From: Drosophila miranda
Lineage: Eukaryota > Arthropoda > Insecta > Diptera > Drosophilidae
Assembly (NCBI RefSeq): GCF_003369915.1
Contig: NC_046673.1
Span: 24,233,718-24,297,717 of the forward strand
Reading direction: 5' to 3'
DNA length: 64,000 nucleotides
The notes under the pieces were generated by a model, which saw nothing but the letters and a program-made list of their open reading frames with translations, ran no database searches and was not told the DNA's origin. A program made the translations under genes and the position numbers. Below are positions 47,200 through 60,800 of the stretch, in pieces. Numbering within the stretch: position 1 is the stretch's first letter; every line of letters begins with the position of its first letter.

Positions 47200-47267
47200 T
47201 TACGTCTTGCGCTTACGTTACGTCACTACGTCTTTACGTCAGAACGGCCATTATAGTAGTTACGTCT
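47200..47267. promoter_or_regulatory. Cluster of CRE/ATF-like TACGTC sites
   Basis: Six ACGT-centred sites in 68 bp: TTACGTCT (47200), CTTACGTT (47212), TTACGTCA (47218 and 47234), CTACGTCT (47226) and TTACGTCT (47260). TTACGTCA is a one-base variant of the CREB/ATF consensus TGACGTCA. The cluster lies about 280 bp beyond the last recognised CARP exon (on its 3' side), so it is likely an intronic or downstream enhancer; binding is inferred. Confidence 0.4.
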
Positions 47268-47547
47268 TAGTTCTGTTTCCAACTGGTCGCTGTGGAAGAA
47301 TTGGAAGAGAAAAAGATACAAAATTCAGAAAGTATCTTTTACAACTCCATTAAACGATGACTTCAAAAGTTTTGCACTGTTATATTATTCCAGCTGATCC
47401 CTGACAGGTTTTTTAAGATTTTTAAGATTCCTTCATTTATATCTCTGTTGAGCGTATTCAACCAATTGGCCAATTTCCGCCTGGTGACTCTTTTCAAAAT
47501 ATACAAAAATACACTGAAAATAATATTTGATGTACATATGTATGTAC

Positions 47548-49286
47548 CTTTGTAGTAGACCTCGCGATACATGGTGGGACAGGCGGCCTTTCCGTTCGTT
47601 TTCGTCGTTTTGAAGTCAATGTTGGTGCGAATGGCCCGGTGGAGCAGCGGCTGTGGCGGCCGGTAGTTGTTGCCCAGCGGGGCCTTTGGGTGGTCGGGGC
47701 TGCCCTGCATGAGACGGCGCAAGGCATGCAACTGCAACGGAAATGCAACCATGCAAAGGTATTAGTTGATTATTTTGTAAGTATTTATATAGAAATTATG
47801 GTATTTTTGTGCTTGAATTGCAGGCTGTTTGTATTCTCGAATACATTTTTGATGTCTCAAGTGCGAGACGCGGAAGTGGATCAATGATTCCTATAGAGAC
47901 AATAGACCCCACCATAGATGTAGATAGGACCCGGCATCGCTTCCGTATCCGAATACGTATCTGTTAAGCGTTTAACGTGCATAATTATAAAACTTTTCGC
48001 ACATCGATCCTCCCCCTGGCAGCCCCTGGTAAAGCATTCCCCCATCGAAGGCACGCTTGACATAATTTTATAATCCTAAAAATAAGCGCTCGCTGAACAA
48101 CAAAAAAAACAAAAAGTTTAATATACATACATATATAGTATGTACATGCATAAAATTCGTATCAAAGTAGGACCCACACACCGACGGCAGCAGCATCGAT
48201 GAGACACAGCAGCGACAACGACACAGCGACACAACGACACAGCGACACAACGACAACGACAACGACAACATCGAGTCAATAACACTTAATCTACTCAATC
48301 TGTTTATCAATTGACTTCCGTCAAAATCGCTTTTCACGACAAACGTGGGTTGGCTTGGCTTGGCTCGGCTCGGCTTGGGTTGATGTGGATGTTGATTGAG
48401 GAGAGGTGAAGTGCTGGAACGGTGGGATGGTGGAGTGGTGGAGTGTACTGGAGGGATTGATGCTGCAGGGTGGTAACAGGTTTTCCCCCGAGTGCCCGTT
48501 CAAGTGTGAATTAAGTAGGAAGTGTGGGTGAGGCGCCCGAAGGCATGCAACACCAAATGGCACTCAAGGCATTTCGCCATGGAATCGCCATGGACGACGT
48601 TTGGGATTCCCGTCCCGTGCTGATTGACAGCGGCAATTAACCCACGAAAACACACAGCCCACACACCACAAACACCACACAGATATGAACAAAAGTCTGG
48701 TAGTGATTTCAAAAATCAATTGGCCATGATATGGCTTGGTCGTTCATTGATATCTGTCTCTACAAGTATTGCGAATGGATCTTTCCTGATTTGAAGCATG
48801 GAATTATCGTTATGCAGCTGTTTTGTTCCCTTCTCTATGGCTCCCTCAATCTCTGCCCTTGCTGTGACAGAGCGTACGTTAATGGGTTAATTGCAATTTT
48901 AGCTCATGTCGCGCAGCTTCCTGCGTCCTGCATCCTGCGTCCGGCTCCTGCTCCCGCTCCTGCTCCTGCTCCTTTCCTGCTGGTGTTACTTTAATTTGGT
49001 AAATTATGTTTTTACCAGCAAGGTGCAGTCTCTTCCTCCCTCTCTTTCTCTCTCTCTCTCTCTCTTCTTCCCATTCTCTGTCTCTCGTTGGCCGTGCCAC
49101 TAAATTACATTGCCCCGTCGCTTGGCGGTGTCTGGGCATCCTCCATGGGTCGGTCCTCCATGGCTGCCACAAGTTGTAATCATGTGCCCATGGGTGCCAT
49201 TGAGCTTGTTGAAGTTTTTATGAGTCTGCTGCTCAGCTCTGCTCTGCTCCTGCTGCTGCTGCTGCCACTGGATGCAGCCATGTGTG

Positions 49287-49317
<31 letters not shown>

Positions 49318-52300
49318 TTCCCTACCTTTCTCCCTTTCTCTCACAGCTTACATTGTTTACACGTATGCCGCTGGCCACCATTCAACCGCTTCATTCTCCT
49401 CCTCACTCTCTCTCGTGCCTCGTGCCTCATGCCGCATGCCGCATGCATGTTGGCGTCTTTATTACAGCGCTGCACTTAATAAACATTTGTGTTAAATTTT
49501 TTCTACCCCCCTCTCTTAGTCTATCTGTGTGTGTATGTGTGTATGCTTTCCGCCATTTCCTTGAGTGTGTGTGTGTGTGTGTGTGTGCTTTCCGCCATTC
49601 CTTTGAGTTATGGTCACTATCCACTTTGTTGCCTCTGCCTCTGACGCTCTTGATACTTCGGCTGCTGCTGCTCCTCCAGCAGAAACTTAATTTAAAACTT
49701 AAATGAAATTAGCTAATAAAACAGACGAGAGACAAACAACAACGACAGCGGACAAGGGCCAACGGCCAACGGCCAGTAGGGAGTACTGTATACTAATTAG
49801 TAAACATTAAGGTGGCCATCACTCAAAAATGATCACAGGAGAAGGAGAGGCGGCCAAGAAGCAGCGAAAGATGGCCAAGGAAGCGGCTGGGGAGTCGCTG
49901 AAACGGAAGCTGGGGCACTGACAGCCCCAGGTGTGGAATTCTACTTTATTATAACATTAGTACCACTTCGAACAGAAGCTAACCGATAACTTGGCTGATA
50001 ATCCCAGTTTAAAGTAAGAGCCCTCTGAGTGTCCCTCAGAAGTGTCGGCATACTCTGGAGCTGGAGCTGGAGCTGCAGCTGCAGCTGGAACTGCTGATGG
50101 TCTTAAATAATGTTTTATATGGCTCACCTGTTGCTTTGTAATATAGATGGGCTTGTTGAGCACCACCCAGGTGACCGTTTCGTGGCAGGCTGGCGCCGTG
50201 GTCGAGCCATCGTAGGTCATGTAATGGTCGGTGTCCGGCAGGAGGCCGCGTATCGAGAGTCGCTTCACGAACGCCTCGTCGCCGCCATAGCGTATGCGCT
50301 CCAATTGATCGGTGAGCATCCGAAGCTCCGGATTGGACAGATCACCCAGCTATATAATACAGAGATATACAGAGAGCACACAGGCGTTAAGGGGTGGATA
50401 TTCTTTGGGTTTCCTTGCGGGGGGCAAGAGCAGCATTACATCGGTATCGATAAGTATCGATTATTGATTGAATTAAATGCTTACCTGCAGCAAAATGGAG
50501 ACGCCCACAATGCCCTGGGCACGGTTCAGGGCATCGGAGAAATTTGCATATAGCTGGGAGTTGTAGCCAAATATTTGTATCTGCAAAGAAAACAATAGGA
50601 AGAGGGATAGCCCAGTGAGAAATTGCAAAAAAAAATGGGGGGATAAATAGAGAGCTAGAGGGCACAAAATGGGTCGTTTTTTTGCTCGTTCCTTTTCCTG
50701 TTTTTCTTTGTTGCAGTGGACTTTTGTTTGGGCTGCGGCTGGCTGTGGCCAAAAACTTTATTGTTGCTCAATTTAAGCCCAAATGCATACAGAAGCGGTG
50801 ACAGGCAACAACAAGAAGGGGGCGTGGCCCGGGTTCAGCTGCACCAGGGGCAGAGGCAGTGGCAGTGGCAGTGGCAGTGGGAGCGGGCTCCACGCCTTGT
50901 TTCGCATAAATTGCCCCAAAAATAATCCCAACTATCAACAAAATGCACACAAATAGAAACACAAACACAAGCACGAGCACACGTGGGCCAACATACACAC
51001 ACTGGGGGACAGAGAGGGAGAACGAGAAGATCACGGCAGGACAGCACATATTTTGCTTTTAGCCAAAAGTTTTCCGAGTAACGTCCAAGAAGTGCGGAGC
51101 ACAGCTCCAGCCCAGCTCTGCCTTCTGGCAGCCACACACACACATATGCATTTGCACTTTTGTTTCACGTCGACAACAAAACGCCTACACAAGACGAAGG
51201 ATGCATGAGAAGAAATGGAGGGGAAGGAGCAGTAGATGGAGCAGGAAGGGACAGCATCGGCAGGAGAGGGAGTTGAAGCAAGGCAGAGTGTAGGAGCCGG
51301 AGCTGGAGCTGGAGCTGGAGCTGGCGACACCCCAACCTACAAATGCAAAGCAAATGACGAAACCGAGGGTTGCCCCAAAAGAAAGCTCCCAGCTAAAGAA
51401 AGGAACGGATTTTCCAGCACAAAGTGAGAGAAACACACACAAGACAACTGTTTCCTTTACATGGGTTTTATTCGGAACACGATTTGATGGTACAGATGAT
51501 GTTAGAAAAGCAACTCAAGGCTGTGTAGTATCCATGCAGATGTTCACAATGTGCTTGCCCTGCACCACAACGGTGCGTAGGGGTCGGCCTTGGCCGCCCT
51601 GCACCAAATACTCGCGGCACTTGGTCAGGACAATGTTTACATTCTGATCCGTGCACGAAAAGACGCCAATCAGGATGCGGCCATCAGTTAGGACAATTCT
51701 CATGCGGCGGCCCAGCCATTTCTGGAGCTGGCGACGACCCGGACTCAGGGTGGGATCGTTCATCTCATCGGGAGAGTTGGAGATGACCATGTAGACCGGT
51801 GGTGCTTCTGGCTTCTGGCTGCCACCAGCTTTCGGATCGTTCATTCTGTTATGTTTTCAAAAGTTAGCACACCCTTAGGATCTTATTATTGCATAATAAT
51901 ATCTATTACCTTGTTTTTGTTTGGTTTTTTCAAGAAAATTGCTTTAAGTTTACTCTTTTGCTTCTGTAGCTTCTGTTTCTGCACAACAGCTGTTTCTGTG
52001 ACAGCTGGACAGCTGAAGTTAGTGTCGTAAAACGGCAGAGTATAGCTTACCCACACTGGAAACGTAAGTGGCAGCCCTCTCTCTCCGATTGGTCTTTGTG
52101 TAACATGTGTACATGGATTTTCGGTGGGATTTTCACGAGTTTCGGGTGGGGCCTGGGCAGACGCACCGAGCGGAAGGAAATGCTCCAGACAATAGGGAAA
52201 ATAATAATAATAATAGCAGAGAAAGCCCCCCTCCGCCTCAACAGTGGGTGTGGCAATGGGGCTGTAGGCGCAGAGCAGTTAATAGTTGTCCGGTCCCACA

Positions 52301-54819
52301 GGACTCCACATGTCGTCCTTTCCTTTCCTTTCTTTTCCTTTTTTTTTTGGGAATTTCACAGAAAAATAGAGAAGAAGGAAGCGCAGCACTTTGAGGACTG
52401 GGGCATACGAGTATGTGCATTTAAATATTAAAAAACTCCATGCATGCTGAAATTTTAATGTGTGGCCAGCAAGGCAAATAAAAATTAAATTAAATTAAAA
52501 TTTCTCAAAGTTGCTCCCCAAATGTTTTGGTCTCCACCAACTGTGAGTGGAATTTTGTGGCGGGAGGGAGGAAGGGAGCTTGCTCGGCAAATAGAACAAA
52601 ATTTGCAGTCCAAAAATAAAGAACAGTGCGTTTCGCCATTGAACTACCGGAAGATATATTTAAGCAAGAATGATATTTAAGCCCATTCCATAAAGGAATT
52701 ACATCGGTCGATAGGAGCTCCCCAGCTATAATGGCAGTAATCTTTTAAAGTACCAACAAATAATCGAACTTTAATATTTGAATCATAAAATACGCGTAGT
52801 ACTAACAGACACTGTAACACTTTTGAAACGCACTGTCCACACATTTATTTTTGTGGAATGCAAATGCAAATGAAGTCTTGACGAGAATGTGGCAGAATGA
52901 AGATGCCAGGCTTCGGAAATGGACAAAATTTAATTAACCGAATAGCATCTAACAAAATACATACATAGATGACACTAGTGGCAGACCAGGCAGATTGTGT
53001 GGCACTTTTATTAGGGTAACTGAAAGTTCTCGTATCGGACAGATAGTGTCCGACTTTGTCCAAAGATCTCCGATGAAAGTTTCAGAGAAGTGGTGCCTAA
53101 ACTTCGAAAACCAACAACATATTTTAACTATAAGCAGTCGAAAAAGGTATCTACACTAAAAATATATATAAATATTTACTCAAATTCAGAAACTATTTCG
53201 ATTGAAGAGAAAATATTCCAATAGTCTTTCCAATCGGCCTTTCCAAATCGTTTATGGCTACACTTCGCACTTCTCTACTTAGATGAATTCCAATTGAATC
53301 ATAAAGGATATCCACATTCCATTCAAAGCCCTACTGTGTATCGCAAACACAGACTGTGGTACAACAGCAACAAAAGCAAAAAAAAAAGATACAATATTTG
53401 ACCACAAACTAAAATGTTATATTTCCGTTTCATTAAACAGCAAAAGCCTCTAGCCCAAGCAAATAGATACAAGGAGTGGCAACAACAAGGACAAGGCCAA
53501 CAAATAGTGTAAGTACCAGCAAATAGCCGGACAACAAGCCTCCCCTTCCCCTTCCCCCCCCACCACCGCCCGGCCCTACCAAAGAGCCAAAGCCTAAGCG
53601 GCGTTACGGGATGCCCTCCGGGCTCTCCTCTCAGTCTGCCTGTGTGGCTGTCTGCCCCATACTGTGTGTGTGTTTGTTTGAGGAGGAGAAGTCCGCACAA
53701 GCTCCTGGCATATTTCTTCCCAAACACACACACACACACACTGAAACACACGCAGAGGCAGAGGCAACTTAATCAGATCAATTACACATGTTTTCACTGC
53801 ATGGATTCCACAGCCAGGCCCAGACCAGACCCTAGGAGTCCAGGACTCCAGCACTCCAGGACCAGGCCTAGTCCAGGGCGCAGAGTAAACGAGCTGACAA
53901 CGGGGAACGGCCAAAGCGACCAGCGCGACGGCGTCGGCCAGCTGCTGAAACTTTTGCCTAGGTTGGCAGGCCGTCGAGGCCGGCAGGGCCTCCCCCGTCA
54001 CCCAGGGTCTCCTCTCCCACCAGGCCGAGTCGATAAGCCGGAGCACACAGTGGTATATACTGCGGAATGTCTGGGTTAAATGTTGAAACCAAACTAGCAA
54101 ACAGTAGGTGGGCTACAAAAGTAGCATTAAAGATATTTCTCACAAATCACTGACCAACACTTATCGCAGATTAAGCGGAATAATTATCGAAGTATTTTGT
54201 CTAATATTTATATTTTTTGGTATTTTTCTAGCATTAATAATATTTCTCTATTTATTAATCCATTCGAAACTTTTTTTTTCTGGTATTTTGTGGTTTTTTA
54301 TCTAGTATGAATTATTTTCTGTATTTTTTTGTTTCTTATAATAATACTAGTTCTCTCTGTCTTTTTTTCTGGTATTTTTTCTATTATTTTGCTATTGTTT
54401 TCGGGTTGCCTGCCACCGACTCGTTGCCTCTGATTCTGTCCCTGCTTAGCTATTCATACCCATTCTGTTCTGTTCCACTGTGTGCCCCAACCAATTTGTG
54501 GTGGTAGCAAAACGGAGAAGGATAGGGTGGGGCAGGCGGACTAGTGGTATCCTTGGCTTCTGTGCTCCTACTAGCTGGTTGACTTGGCTTTCGTGTTGCA
54601 CTGACCGGGCGGGCGACCCGTTAATGTTGGCCATGGCATGCCAGTGCCTAGGGTCGGGCCTAAACAGCAGTGTCTGCTGGTCTAGGCCCGAGAACATGGC
54701 CTCATGTCAACACTTTGGCGCCCCGTAGCTCCTTCTTTGGTCTGTGTGTCACTTTTCTAGACAAATGAAGCAAATTAGCTTAACAACGCACTGGGGACAT
54801 TGTCAAACACGCTCCCAAA

Positions 54820-54863
<44 letters not shown>

Positions 54864-57800
54864 GCAGATGTAGAGACAGAAGAGAGATATAGGGGGAAAG
54901 AAGAAGTTTGTGGTACTTTGCCGGACCTGGATCGCTCTATTTCTGCCACTGCCACTGCCACAGCGACTCGCCCCTGCCTCACTGTCTCCCTGCCACGCTG
55001 GCACTCTGGCTGATGCACTTGTAGCACTTTCTGCTAATTATCCCCTGCCCCAAACAGCCAGATGAAGATGCGGATGCGGATGATGTGGGAAAATAGGAGC
55101 GGAAGATATGCAAAAACGAAAATGAGCAGCACAGGCCACACGCGTTTTGCCTGCGTTTTAAAACGCACCCAAATGGAAACGCTGAAGATGCACTGAGATC
55201 CGACAGATGGATAGCAGCCAGAAGAGTCGGTTGTGAAGAATTGTCACTAAGTAATTATGAAACTACTAAATATTTGAGAGAAACTTAAGCGCTCTTAGTG
55301 CGCGTTTTAAAAACGAATCAAAAAAAAGCTACGAGCGACCCGAAACGTTCCAATCTGTGCTTAAAAAAATTACTATCAGCGTTTCCAAACGCTTCCTCCA
55401 ACGATTTTAGAATCTCCCAGCAGATTCCAAGCGACTTTGGTCCGTATAAAGCCAACTTTCAGGCGTTTTAAAACGCAAACAAGCAATCCTGTAACGCTCT
55501 AACACCTGACTTTCTTTGCCTCATAATCCAATCAAAAACTTTGCCAGACTCATTACCCCGCCAGCCAGCCAGCCAGCCAGGTGTTCCAGGTATTCCTGGG
55601 GTACGAGGGGTTCAATGGGAGGGGGAAAACCAGCACAAATCCACTCAGACCACATTAACGACTTAGTAGCGTTTTAAAACGCGGAAGCCCAAGAACGAAC
55701 GAACGGAGCGAGGGAGAAAGAACGCGCACGAAAATCGCTTTAATTGCTGGTTGGCCTTTAAACGGATTGTTAGGAAAGGGGTGGCTGGGTAGCAGGGTCG
55801 CTAAGGGGGAGTGAAGAAGGTTTGTTTGGGCGGGGGGAGCAACCGTAGAGGGGCTGTCGGGGTATTCGAAATTACAACACGACCTCATTAGCAGCAAATA
55901 TTTTGGCGTTTCTCGGTGCCACTCACTCACTCACTCACTCACTCACTCACTCTGTCGCTGTCTGACTGTCTCTGTCCCCTCCGAAGCCCCTCTCTCTGTG
56001 TGAGTGCAGTGCACAGATAGATGGGACAGAGATACATTTGTATATTTAAGTACTTTCATGGTTAGCGCGTAAATTAATGGTTAAGCCATCGTCGTCGGTA
56101 GCTGGTGGTCGGTCGTGGGGGTTGCCATTGGCGTTCCCGTTGCCCTGGGCCGCGGGCTGTGGGCTGTGGGCGGCCGACCGCACGGCTGCCGAGAGCAGGT
56201 TGGCAGGCCGTCTAACGTACCCTCAAAAGAAGGGGTTGAGTGGGGACAGTCCATTATATGGAACCAGAGATGAGCACGTGATTGTGAGGGTTTTGGCCGT
56301 CTCTTTGACCGATACTCGAGGTCTATCCGTACTAGTCCAGTCGGCTCTTTTGGCGAGCAGAATTCTCTCGTTCCTACTGCTAGCAAAGGGGGCACTCTCA
56401 TCTCTATGATAGCTCCATCTCTTGGCCATATTCTGGCCGCATGATTAGATTTTAGCCATAGGAAACACGTGCTAAATGACCGCCCGGCCACGGCACGGCC
56501 GCCAAAAACAAATCAAAATCCAAAATCGAGCAACTGTGCATTGGATATAGAAATAGCGCATCCTTCGATTACTCCCCGCCATCATCCTGTCCTGCCATCA
56601 TCCCCCTAGCATCATCATCTCAGCAGCCCGTCAACCCACCTGGTGGCATCCTATGACAACGGCATCCGGCATCCGGCATCCGGCATCCTATCCAACGAAA
56701 TCCAAGACACGGCTGCAATCTTGTGCGGATTTCGTGGGGATTAATTAAAATTGCCAATTACGAATTCATTAAGGCTGATCAAATTCTGGCCCGGGCCATT
56801 AAGGAGGCTTTCGTTACGGTCTGCCAAGCAGCCAGGCAGCTCGAGTACTTGCCAGTGCTCTCCTCCTCATCCTCATCCTCATCCGAGCCTCCGATGAATC
56901 GCTTCATCAAGCAGTCCTTCAAGGAATCGTCGGATGATTACGTATTGAATTTGGATATCGAGTTTTTGATATTTTCAAGTATTTTTTGGCATGTAATATG
57001 TCACTTAGTCACATTTCAGTTTCACTTCAAAGACATACATACGTAAATCAAAACGTAACAATCTCTACAATTAAATTCTTTGCTTTGCGGATTTCCTGCA
57101 AGTTGTGTGGTTAATAATAATAGTGCACATCAAATTCGATTGGTATGGCTGATCCGAGTGAGACCATATACAACTTGATTGCTGGACAGGGGACGACCAT
57201 GACGCCCCTGTACACGATCATGATGCACGCAGAACTGGAAGGCCAGAAGGAGCTGGGACCGGAAATGGCGGAGCTGCTGGAGTGGCTGGGACGCTGCTTG
57301 AAGATTGTCATTTCGGACGGACGTGTCCTGATGGGAACGTTTCTGCAAACGGATGTTGATGTCAATATAGTCCTCGGCAACTGTTCCGAGTATCCGGTGG
57401 AGAATGGACTGCCCAAATTCTTGGGCACCGTAAAAGTCCCATGCGAGCACATTGTCTGCATGTGCATCCACGGGGGACCCTAAGCCCCAAAGGCGCGGTA
57501 CAGTACAGTCCAGACCTTTCTTGGATTCAATTCAACCGAATAAACTTGCATTTGAAAGCCGCCAGAGGTTTTACAAATTAGAAGACCCAGAAAATGTGAT
57601 ACCGAATTGCAGTTTTGAAATTAAATTTCCATTTTACCATACTCTCTCCCAGAGAAATCAATTTCAGCTCAGAATTGCTGCTCTTTGAGGAGGACCCTTA
57701 ACAGCAGAGCTCACTCATCCGAACAATGCCTTCCCCATCCCCTTTCCCATCTCCATTCCCAGCCCCGTTCTCGGAACAGATTAAAATCAAATGGGGCATT

Positions 57801-60800
57801 TAGAGTTGTCGATCCCTAAGTTGCCCAGAAACCCTACCAGGAGGGAGGGGAGTCGAACTAGTCTTAATTTAACCAAAATAATACACCGCATACTTCATTA
57901 TCGTCTCATTGTCGGCAGTCGGCAGTCGGCAGTCACCAGTCGGAGGCAGATGATTACGGGAAGGACGTGGCCTCCTGCCGGATTTCTAATTAATTTGCGC
58001 TGACATTGGCGGCAGTGGCAGTGGCAGTGGCAGTGGCAGCGGCAGTGGGGATCACCGCTCCACTCCTTTGCACTCCACTCTACTCTACCGCCGGAGATAG
58101 TCGCCAACTGCTGACATGCAACAGATTTATATCGTTATTTGTTTGCTGTCTGCCGCCGCTCCAGCCTGCTGTGGCAGCCTGTTGTGGCAGGCAACCCGTC
58201 GCTGCAGCTGCAGTCGGGGGCTCACTTTTGATTGCCTGTTCGCTGGCTGTCGAGAGGAGACAAAGGCGCCGCATGACGACAACGAAGCCAAAACGAAATG
58301 CTAATGGGAATGAAAATGAAAATGAAAACTGTGTCGCCCATCACTCAACCCAATCCCAGCTCGACTCAACTCAACTCGACTCGAGTCAAGTCAAGTGGCT
58401 GAGGACCGCCCGACAGATGACAGCAGCATCCAATCCGAGGACAGAGGGCTAAGCTCTGAGGACCCACTAGACTCCATAGAAGAGTTCTCAGAAATGGCAA
58501 CTATTCCTAGATTTTCCGAATCTTGTGAGTTTCGCTTCAAAAGGAGCATTAACTCTGATATCCTGGGCAATACTACAGCAAACTGCAGGAACTACAGCTG
58601 CAGCAAAGATGATTGAAGGAATAAAATGCTGGAAAAGAGCAGTGATGCCCCTACAGCCTTTTTCCGGAACAATCTGTCCTTTGTTTACCCGATACTCAAA
58701 GAATATATTCGATTTTTGGTGGAAGTGGATATGTGTAACACCCAGAAGGAACCATTTCCGACCTCAGAATCAATAGCCGATTCGATATAGACATGTCTGT
58801 CTGTCCGCCCGTCTTTATCTGGGCACACAGATCTCAGAAACTATAAGAAGAACTGTTACCACAAATGCTCAGTCTCAAAAAAATGAAAATAAATACAATG
58901 TCAGACGTTAAATGGATTTCTTTCCATCAGGTAAATCTATGCTCGCAAATAAAAAAATAAATTATAAATTAATTTTCCCCTCTTTTAGATTTGGAAAACG
59001 TTAGAGCGGTGCATTCCAAGACCTTTTAAAAAAAAAAAACTAAAGTTTTCCTGTTTTTCCGTCCTTTTTTAAAATTTGCATCTTATTTTTTGGTCGGCTT
59101 GTCCTATTTTTGTGACGAGCTGACGGCATTGCTGTCCCAGAACTTTCGCTTTCGTTCAGTTCTCAATCTGGTAGCATCTGGAAATTATGAGTTTATTAAC
59201 ACGGCCATTGACTAATTGGACTAACTTGGCCTATTGCCAGCAGCTGCAGATTATGGCCGAGAGGGCAGAAAGCACGACAAACGGCAAAGTGTTGCAATTA
59301 ATTGTATTTTGGCAACACATTTGGCTATGGGCATGTCTCTTGGGGACCATCAAATCAATAGGTATCATTAAGACCCATCTGGACAGCTGCAGGAAAGAGA
59401 CAAATTAGCGACGAGTGCAGAGATACACAACATACAGGAAGAAGAGAGAGGGACAAGGTACATTTAATACTTAGCAGAGCAAAGCTGTACCTGCTACGCA
59501 AAATACCTTGCAGGGAGAGGCTTTACTCCGATCCGTAATCAGAGATGCTTTGTTCATTCTCTCCCACCAGTCTGTGTGTGTCCGCGTCCGCGTCCCCGTC
59601 CCCGGCCCAGTCCGACCGCCGAAAGTCGCGTATTTGCATATTTTTAATAAACTGCTAGCAAAATCAACTGAAGCGAGAGAGCATGTGTGAGCGTATGAAC
59701 TTGACATCAAAATGAACAAGAGCAACAAGAACAACAAGAACAACAACAAGAGAAAGGTTAAATCATATTTGACAAACAACAAGGAACAGAGGAGGAAGAG
59801 AGACGCAAATAGAAGGAAGCAGGCGGAACGAGAAAATCACATTGAAGCATTCGTGAAGACGGGAAGGGGGAGGCAAACAGAAGGAAGCACGCATGTGTTC
59901 ATCCGTCAGGCGATGCCGTGAAAGGGATGGGCAGACTGTGGGCCCGGCAGACAAGGTGTCTGCGTCGACGTCTGTAAGAGAGAAGGCCCCCAACCTCCCC
60001 GTCTGCCATTCTGCCATATGACACATAAATATGCTCCCCGCTGACGCCATAAAACAATGTACAAATAAAACAATACTCCTACAAAATCATCAGAGAACAG
60101 CAGCAGCAGCAGACCTCAACAGCTGGAATTGATGACAATGTGAAATCATTCACAGTGTGCTTGCAATGAAAATATATCTGAAGGTAAGTGCAAAAATCAA
60201 GGAAAATACTTCTGTGTAATCGTAGGCAAATATATGTTCTACATACATATGTATGTACATACGTATGTAAAACAATGTACATATATTCCATGTGTCCAAG
60301 CTGTACTTATAATTCACCTTCCCTAACTCATTCACCCTCTGACTCTGGCTTCTTGGCTGCAGCAAGTGCAGTTGTGAGAGCCGACAACAACCGAGAGAGC
60401 AGACAAATAGCGGAATCGACTATGCTTAGACAGAAAATCTCTCCCGCTCTCCCGATCGGCATGCGTGCAGACGAAGCCGATCGCCGCAGCTAGAATAAGT
60501 AGTCACAAAAGCGAATTTATGCACGAAGGTGAACAACCGTTTTATGTATGTACAACTGAAGCTGCTTGGGAGATTTCTCCCACTCTAACAAGTGTGAATG
60601 ATTTGTCTCGAAAGCATAAGGGCGTGTGCAGGGCGACAAAGAGAACAAGGCCAGGCAAATCAAAGCCCAAGACAAGAGAGAGCAGCACACTCTCTCCCTC
60701 GCTTGAAATGTTGAACCTGTCAGAGCGTTGATGATAACATTGAGGACTGAAGTTAGGAAGTTTGTGCTCCGTTCCTCATCCCGTCCGCCCAGCAGCGGAG

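Larger units (their letters stand above)
33679..47547. other. Long non-coding stretch
   Basis: About 14 kb without a gene I can support. It is crowded with simple repeats, long homopolymers and conserved-looking but unassigned sequence. The last few codons and the 3' UTR of the CARP gene should lie somewhere in the right part (the open phase-1 donor at 47547 shows that one more coding exon exists). T-rich blocks with minus-strand AATAAA around 40.8-41.1 kb and 46.6-46.8 kb are candidates for its 3' UTR. The frames at 36154-36708, 38417-39130, 40288-40992 and 44380-44661 have no supporting features. Confidence 0.5.
52100..57144. other. CARP intron, non-coding with motif clusters
   Basis: Contains a (CA)20 repeat at 54821-54860, an (ACTC)8 repeat at 55921-55952, and the palindrome cluster at 55141-55690. 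Frames at 53594-54100 and 56723-57046 are not supported as genes; the latter ends just upstream of the nested Naa38-like gene. Confidence 0.55.

Noticed and set aside
53594-54100. GC-rich overlapping frames on both strands near 53.6-54.1 kb
   Set aside because: Considered as an unannotated nested gene, but contains CA repeats, no motif and no clear start.
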